Part shown: positions 5,071 through 7,129 of the stretch, piece by piece
How positions within the stretch are numbered: the first letter of the stretch is position 1
Layout of the letters: every line of letters begins with the position of its first letter
Origin: Chlamydiae bacterium RIFCSPHIGHO2_12_FULL_49_9
GTDB taxonomy: Bacteria > Chlamydiota > Chlamydiia > Chlamydiales > SM23-39
NCBI GenBank assembly: GCA_001794935.1
Contig: MGLY01000085.1
Coordinates: 1 to 7,129 of the forward strand
Reading direction: 5' to 3'
Length of the DNA: 7,129 nt
Program-made: the position numbers and the translations under genes
Notes under the pieces: model-generated
The model's input: only the letters and a program-made list of their open reading frames with translations
What the model was told of the DNA's origin: nothing
The model's database searches: none

Positions 5071-6325
5071 TAACGCATTTTGCAGTGTACTCCAGATGCT
5101 CATTTGTGTGGGCCATCGACACAAACCACGCCTCGTGCGATGAAGGGGGGATATAGATGCCCCTTTCAAATAGATAGCGGAAAAATTTCGCAAAAAGAGG
5201 CTCGCTGACGCCTGCCCTTTCCTCTTTCGATCTCACTTGTTTGACTCCCAAAAAGAGGGTAAACATTGAGCCTGCCTGTTGCAGACACCCGTTTTTATGT
5301 TTAAGCGCCTCTTGAATCGGCCTTGTCAGACGATTTGTCTTTTCAAACAGCTCCTCAAAAAAACCATCTCTTTCTACTTTTATCAAAGTCTCCAACCCTG
5401 CTCTCATCGCTACCGGATTGCCTGAGAGCGTGCCCGCTTGATACACTTGCCCGAGCGGCGCCAGGCAGTCGAGAATTTTGCCCTTCCCCCCAACCAAAGC
5501 CGCGGGAAACCCGCCTCCCACAATTTTGCCAAAGCAGGTCAAATCGGGATCGATTGAGTACTTGCCTTGCGCACCTTTAAGCCCCACCCGAAATCCGGTA
5601 ATGATCTCATCGAATATCAAAAGAGCGCCTGCTTTTTTTGTCTCCTCGCGGAGCATCTCTAAAAACCCTTTTTCTGGCAAAACAACTCCCATATTGGCTG
5701 CGATTGGCTCCAAGATGACGGCCGCAATTTCTCTTCCAAAACTTTGAAAAAGAGCTCTCACAGACTTAAAATCGTTGAAAGGAAGTGAGATCGTGTCCAT
5801 CAAAGCGCCTTCCGTTACTCCCTTAGAGCTCGCCTGCGGGTTGAGATAGTTCACGCCCGATCCCGCCTGAGTGAGAAGCGAGTCGAGATGGCCGTGGTAA
5901 TGACCGGAAAACTTGACGATCTTTGATCTACCGGTAAACCCTCTTGCAAGCCTTAGGGCCGTCATTACCGCCTCGGTGCCTGAGCTGACAAAGCGCAGCT
6001 TTTCTATTGAAGGGATCAAGGAAACAATTTTAGACGCGATCTCCTCTTCAACGGCTGTTGATATCCCAAAAGTGGATCCCTTTGCCATCTGATCCGATGC
6101 GGCCCTCACCACATCCGGGTCTGCATGGCCCAAAATCAAAGCGCCCCAGCTGCCGCAGTAATCAATGTACTTGTTGCCATCGACATCCCAAATCAGATCC
6201 CCCAAGCCCGACTCGACAACCATCGGAGACATCGAGAGCCCCTGAAAAGAGCGGACCGGCGAGTTAACGCCCCCGGGAATAACTCTAGCCGCCTTTTGAA
6301 AAACCTCTTCAGATACGCATCTCAT
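5045..6325 (-). CDS. hemL: Glutamate-1-semialdehyde 2,1-aminomutase
   Basis: HemL converts glutamate-1-semialdehyde to 5-aminolevulinate, the last step of the C5 route into tetrapyrroles, in the cytoplasm with pyridoxal or pyridoxamine phosphate. The start used here gives 426 residues, the normal family length. Residues 16-25 read IPGGVNSPVR, the typical N-terminus. The phosphate-binding SSGTEAVMTALRLAR lies at 114-128. Asp239 in DEIITGFR contacts the cofactor ring nitrogen. Lys267 in FGKIVGGGFP is the Schiff-base lysine, followed by QAGTLSGNP. The frame stays open to 6394, but the ATG at 6325 is preferred: AGGGG lies about five bases upstream and homologues begin at this point. The upstream extension would include an AT-rich repeat. 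The gene is divergent from a toxin-antitoxin pair and overlaps the FliO-like gene tail to tail. Confidence 0.97.
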   Translation of the reverse strand: MRCVSEEVFQKAARVIPGGVNSPVRSFQGLSMSPMVVESGLGDLIWDVDGNKYIDYCGSWGALILGHADPDVVRAASDQMAKGSTFGISTAVEEEIASKIVSLIPSIEKLRFVSSGTEAVMTALRLARGFTGRSKIVKFSGHYHGHLDSLLTQAGSGVNYLNPQASSKGVTEGALMDTISLPFNDFKSVRALFQSFGREIAAVILEPIAANMGVVLPEKGFLEMLREETKKAGALLIFDEIITGFRVGLKGAQGKYSIDPDLTCFGKIVGGGFPAALVGGKGKILDCLAPLGQVYQAGTLSGNPVAMRAGLETLIKVERDGFFEELFEKTNRLTRPIQEALKHKNGCLQQAGSMFTLFLGVKQVRSKEERAGVSEPLFAKFFRYLFERGIYIPPSSHEAWFVSMAHTNEHLEYTAKCVTTFLQEEC

Positions 6326-6350
6326 GGCCCCCCCTACATTCCCGAACATA

Positions 6351-6376
6351 TTGAGAAAACCAACCATTTTTCTCAA
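6351..6376. repeat. Perfect 9-base-pair inverted repeat in the hemL leader
   Basis: TTGAGAAAA (6351-6359) and TTTTCTCAA (6368-6376) pair perfectly around an 8-base loop, 26 to 51 bases upstream of the chosen hemL ATG. No U tract follows on either strand, so a terminator is unlikely. An operator or a leader hairpin are both possible. Confidence 0.45.
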
Positions 6377-6385
6377 AAAGAAAAA

Positions 6386-6416
6386 TTTTTGCATTTTTGC
6401 ATTTTTGCATTTTTGC
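6386..6416. repeat. 8-base tandem repeat, TTTTTGCA, three full copies plus seven bases
   Basis: TTTTTGCA is repeated exactly at 6386-6393, 6394-6401 and 6402-6409, with TTTTTGC at 6410-6416. The array sits between divergent hemL and the antitoxin gene and runs straight into the antitoxin -10 box. It supplies TTGCAT strings every 8 bases in the -35 region. Copy-number change would move these relative to the -10; alternatively the units may be iterated binding sites for the antitoxin. Confidence 0.8.
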
Positions 6417-6422
6417 TAAAAT
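6414..6422 (+). promoter_or_regulatory. Predicted extended -10 element of the toxin-antitoxin operon
   Basis: TGC followed by TAAAAT (6417-6422) matches the extended -10 form and is identical to the string ahead of fabI. No good -35 lies 17 bases upstream; the region is made of TTTTTGCA repeats. The predicted start near 6429 leaves a short leader holding GGAG (6434-6437). Confidence 0.5.
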
Positions 6423-6442
6423 GATGTGTAAATGGAGACGTC

Positions 6443-6682
6443 ATGACTGCCAAAACTTCCAGATTAACAATTGATCTACCAAGAGCGAAGCATAAACGCT
6501 TAAAAATGGCCGCTTCAATCATGGGCACCACCATGAAAGATCTTGTTCTTATGAGTGTCGAAGAGTTTATGCACAGAAAACCGAATAAGGTTACGGTAAA
6601 AGCCATCAAGCAATCTGAGACTGGAAAAAATCTTAAAAAATTTGATAGTATGGACGATCTTTTTGAAGATCTTGGAATCTGA
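6443..6682 (+). CDS. RelB/DinJ-type antitoxin with ribbon-helix-helix N-terminus
   Basis: The 79-residue protein has a ribbon-helix-helix DNA-binding region at about residues 6-45: strand RLTIDLP, then two helices with the GTTMKDLVLMSVEEFM pattern. Its C-terminus, residues 50-79 (VTVKAIKQSETG then DDLFEDLGI), closely resembles the toxin-binding tail of E. coli DinJ (LTIQSIKNSEAG, DDLFDKLGI). DinJ neutralises YafQ, whose homologue is the next gene. Such antitoxins normally repress their own operon alone and with bound toxin. The tandem repeat and extended -10 just upstream are the likely control region. GGAG lies five bases before the ATG, inside TGGAGACGTC. The stop overlaps the toxin start as TGATG, so the pair is translationally coupled. 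Confidence 0.9.
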   Translation: MTAKTSRLTIDLPRAKHKRLKMAASIMGTTMKDLVLMSVEEFMHRKPNKVTVKAIKQSETGKNLKKFDSMDDLFEDLGI

Positions 6683-6954
6683 TGCTAACACCGATAAGGA
6701 CGACCCAATTTAAAAGAGATGCTAAGCTTGCTGAAAAACGGGGCAAGAATCTATCCAAACTTAAATCAGTTATGACAAAATTAGCAAAGGAAGAAGTCCT
6801 CGATCTCAAATTTAAAGACCACAAGTTAGGAGGAAACTACAAAAATCATCGGGAATGTCACGTAGAACCGGACTGGCTTTTAATCTATCGAGTCGATGAT
6901 AAAGAGATTGTTTATGTCAGGACAGGAACACACTCAGATCTTTTTAAACAATAA
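6682..6954 (+). CDS. YafQ-family mRNA interferase toxin
   Basis: This 90-residue protein belongs to the YafQ branch of the RelE superfamily, ribosome-associated endoribonucleases that cut mRNA during translation. Every residue I recall as important in E. coli YafQ is present with a constant shift of three: His47 (KDHKLGG), His60, Asp64 and Trp65 (HVEPDWLLIY), Arg80, His84 (RTGTH) and Phe88. The length is close to the family norm and there is no frameshift, so the toxin should be active. It starts one base inside the antitoxin stop (TGATG) and has no ribosome site of its own, which keeps toxin below antitoxin. The stop lies five bases from the stop of a convergent oxygenase gene. The module may stabilise this genomic segment; that role is inferred. 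Confidence 0.94.
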   Translation: MLTPIRTTQFKRDAKLAEKRGKNLSKLKSVMTKLAKEEVLDLKFKDHKLGGNYKNHRECHVEPDWLLIYRVDDKEIVYVRTGTHSDLFKQ

Positions 6955-6959
6955 TCTCG

Positions 6960-7129
6960 CTATCTGAACTCTCCCTCTCTAAACCACTTTGTCGCAATCC
7001 ACTTCTCGCCGGCAACGACGGGAGCCCCGCCGTGCAGGGTCAATGTGTCGATCTCTTTTGTCGGCAATGTGTTATAAAAAAGAACCGCGTTTCCTTTGAC
7101 GGGCTTTACTGAAACTTTTGCCATTGGAA
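6960..7129 (-). CDS. 2-oxoglutarate/Fe(II) oxygenase, prolyl 4-hydroxylase-like, C-terminal end (cut by window edge)
   Basis: Only the last 55 residues and stop are in the window; the N-terminus lies beyond the right edge. They carry the end of the double-stranded beta-helix core: VKPVKGNAVLFYN, a common strand, then LHGGAPVVAGEKW and ATKWFREGEF. In this pattern the His is the distal iron ligand, and the Lys ten residues later binds 2-oxoglutarate, as His483 and Lys493 do in the human collagen prolyl hydroxylase alpha subunit. The enzyme would hydroxylate a prolyl residue or similar substrate using O2, Fe(II) and 2-oxoglutarate. The substrate cannot be told, and the first iron-binding HxD is outside the window. 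The gene converges on the YafQ toxin with five bases between stops and no terminator. Confidence 0.88.
   Translation of the reverse strand, partial: PMAKVSVKPVKGNAVLFYNTLPTKEIDTLTLHGGAPVVAGEKWIATKWFREGEFR

Noticed and set aside
6326..6394. N-terminal extension of hemL by 23 residues to an upstream ATG
   Set aside because: The extension is encoded by an AT-rich repeat and hairpin, HemL proteins start near MRxSEExF, and a good AGGGG ribosome site precedes the ATG at 6325.
6943..6965. Terminator between the toxin and the oxygenase gene
   Set aside because: Only five bases separate the stops and no stem with a U tract can be formed.

Overview
The window looks like a chromosomal segment of an environmental, amoeba-associated member of the Chlamydiae. 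This is inferred from gene content, not from any database search. The clues are a long, plant-type enoyl-ACP reductase (FabI), a C5-pathway haem enzyme (HemL), an isolated FliO-like membrane protein with no flagellar operon around it, a RING-finger protein of eukaryotic type, a proline-rich protein of effector-like composition, and a prolyl-4-hydroxylase-like oxygenase. A chlamydia-like amoeba symbiont fits best; another intracellular bacterium remains possible.

Layout. A ParA-type ATPase runs off the left edge on the minus strand (1-448). It is divergent from fabI (576-1505) across a 127-base region holding a promoter for each gene and an inverted repeat over the fabI -10 box. fabI overlaps by ATGA a cysteine-rich unknown protein (1502-2071). 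A RING-H2/ankyrin-like protein follows (2155-2727). Its last 101 bases run antisense through the 3' end of an unknown 404-residue minus-strand protein (2627-3841). That gene is divergent from a proline-rich ORF (3933-4481), with two back-to-back promoters between them; the minus-strand one is predicted to give a leaderless mRNA. Immediately after the proline-rich ORF sits a 171-base, almost perfectly palindromic element (4481-4651) flanked by TTA direct repeats, which resembles a non-autonomous transposable element. A FliO-like protein (4717-5070) and hemL (5045-6325, minus) converge and overlap by 26 bases. hemL is divergent from a DinJ/YafQ-type toxin-antitoxin pair (6443-6954), and the space between them holds an 8-base tandem repeat and a 9-base-pair inverted repeat. 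The C-terminus of a 2-oxoglutarate/Fe(II) oxygenase (6960-7129, minus) enters from the right edge.

The genes do not form one pathway. Housekeeping functions (partitioning, fatty-acid synthesis, haem synthesis, possibly export-apparatus assembly) are interleaved with accessory cargo (two candidate host-directed proteins, a toxin-antitoxin module, a palindromic element). The segment is compact: no gap between genes exceeds 235 bases, and I see no conventional stem-plus-U-tract terminator. The best candidates for something new are the palindromic element placed on a stop codon, the RING protein lacking one zinc ligand, and the proline-rich and cysteine-rich unknown proteins.
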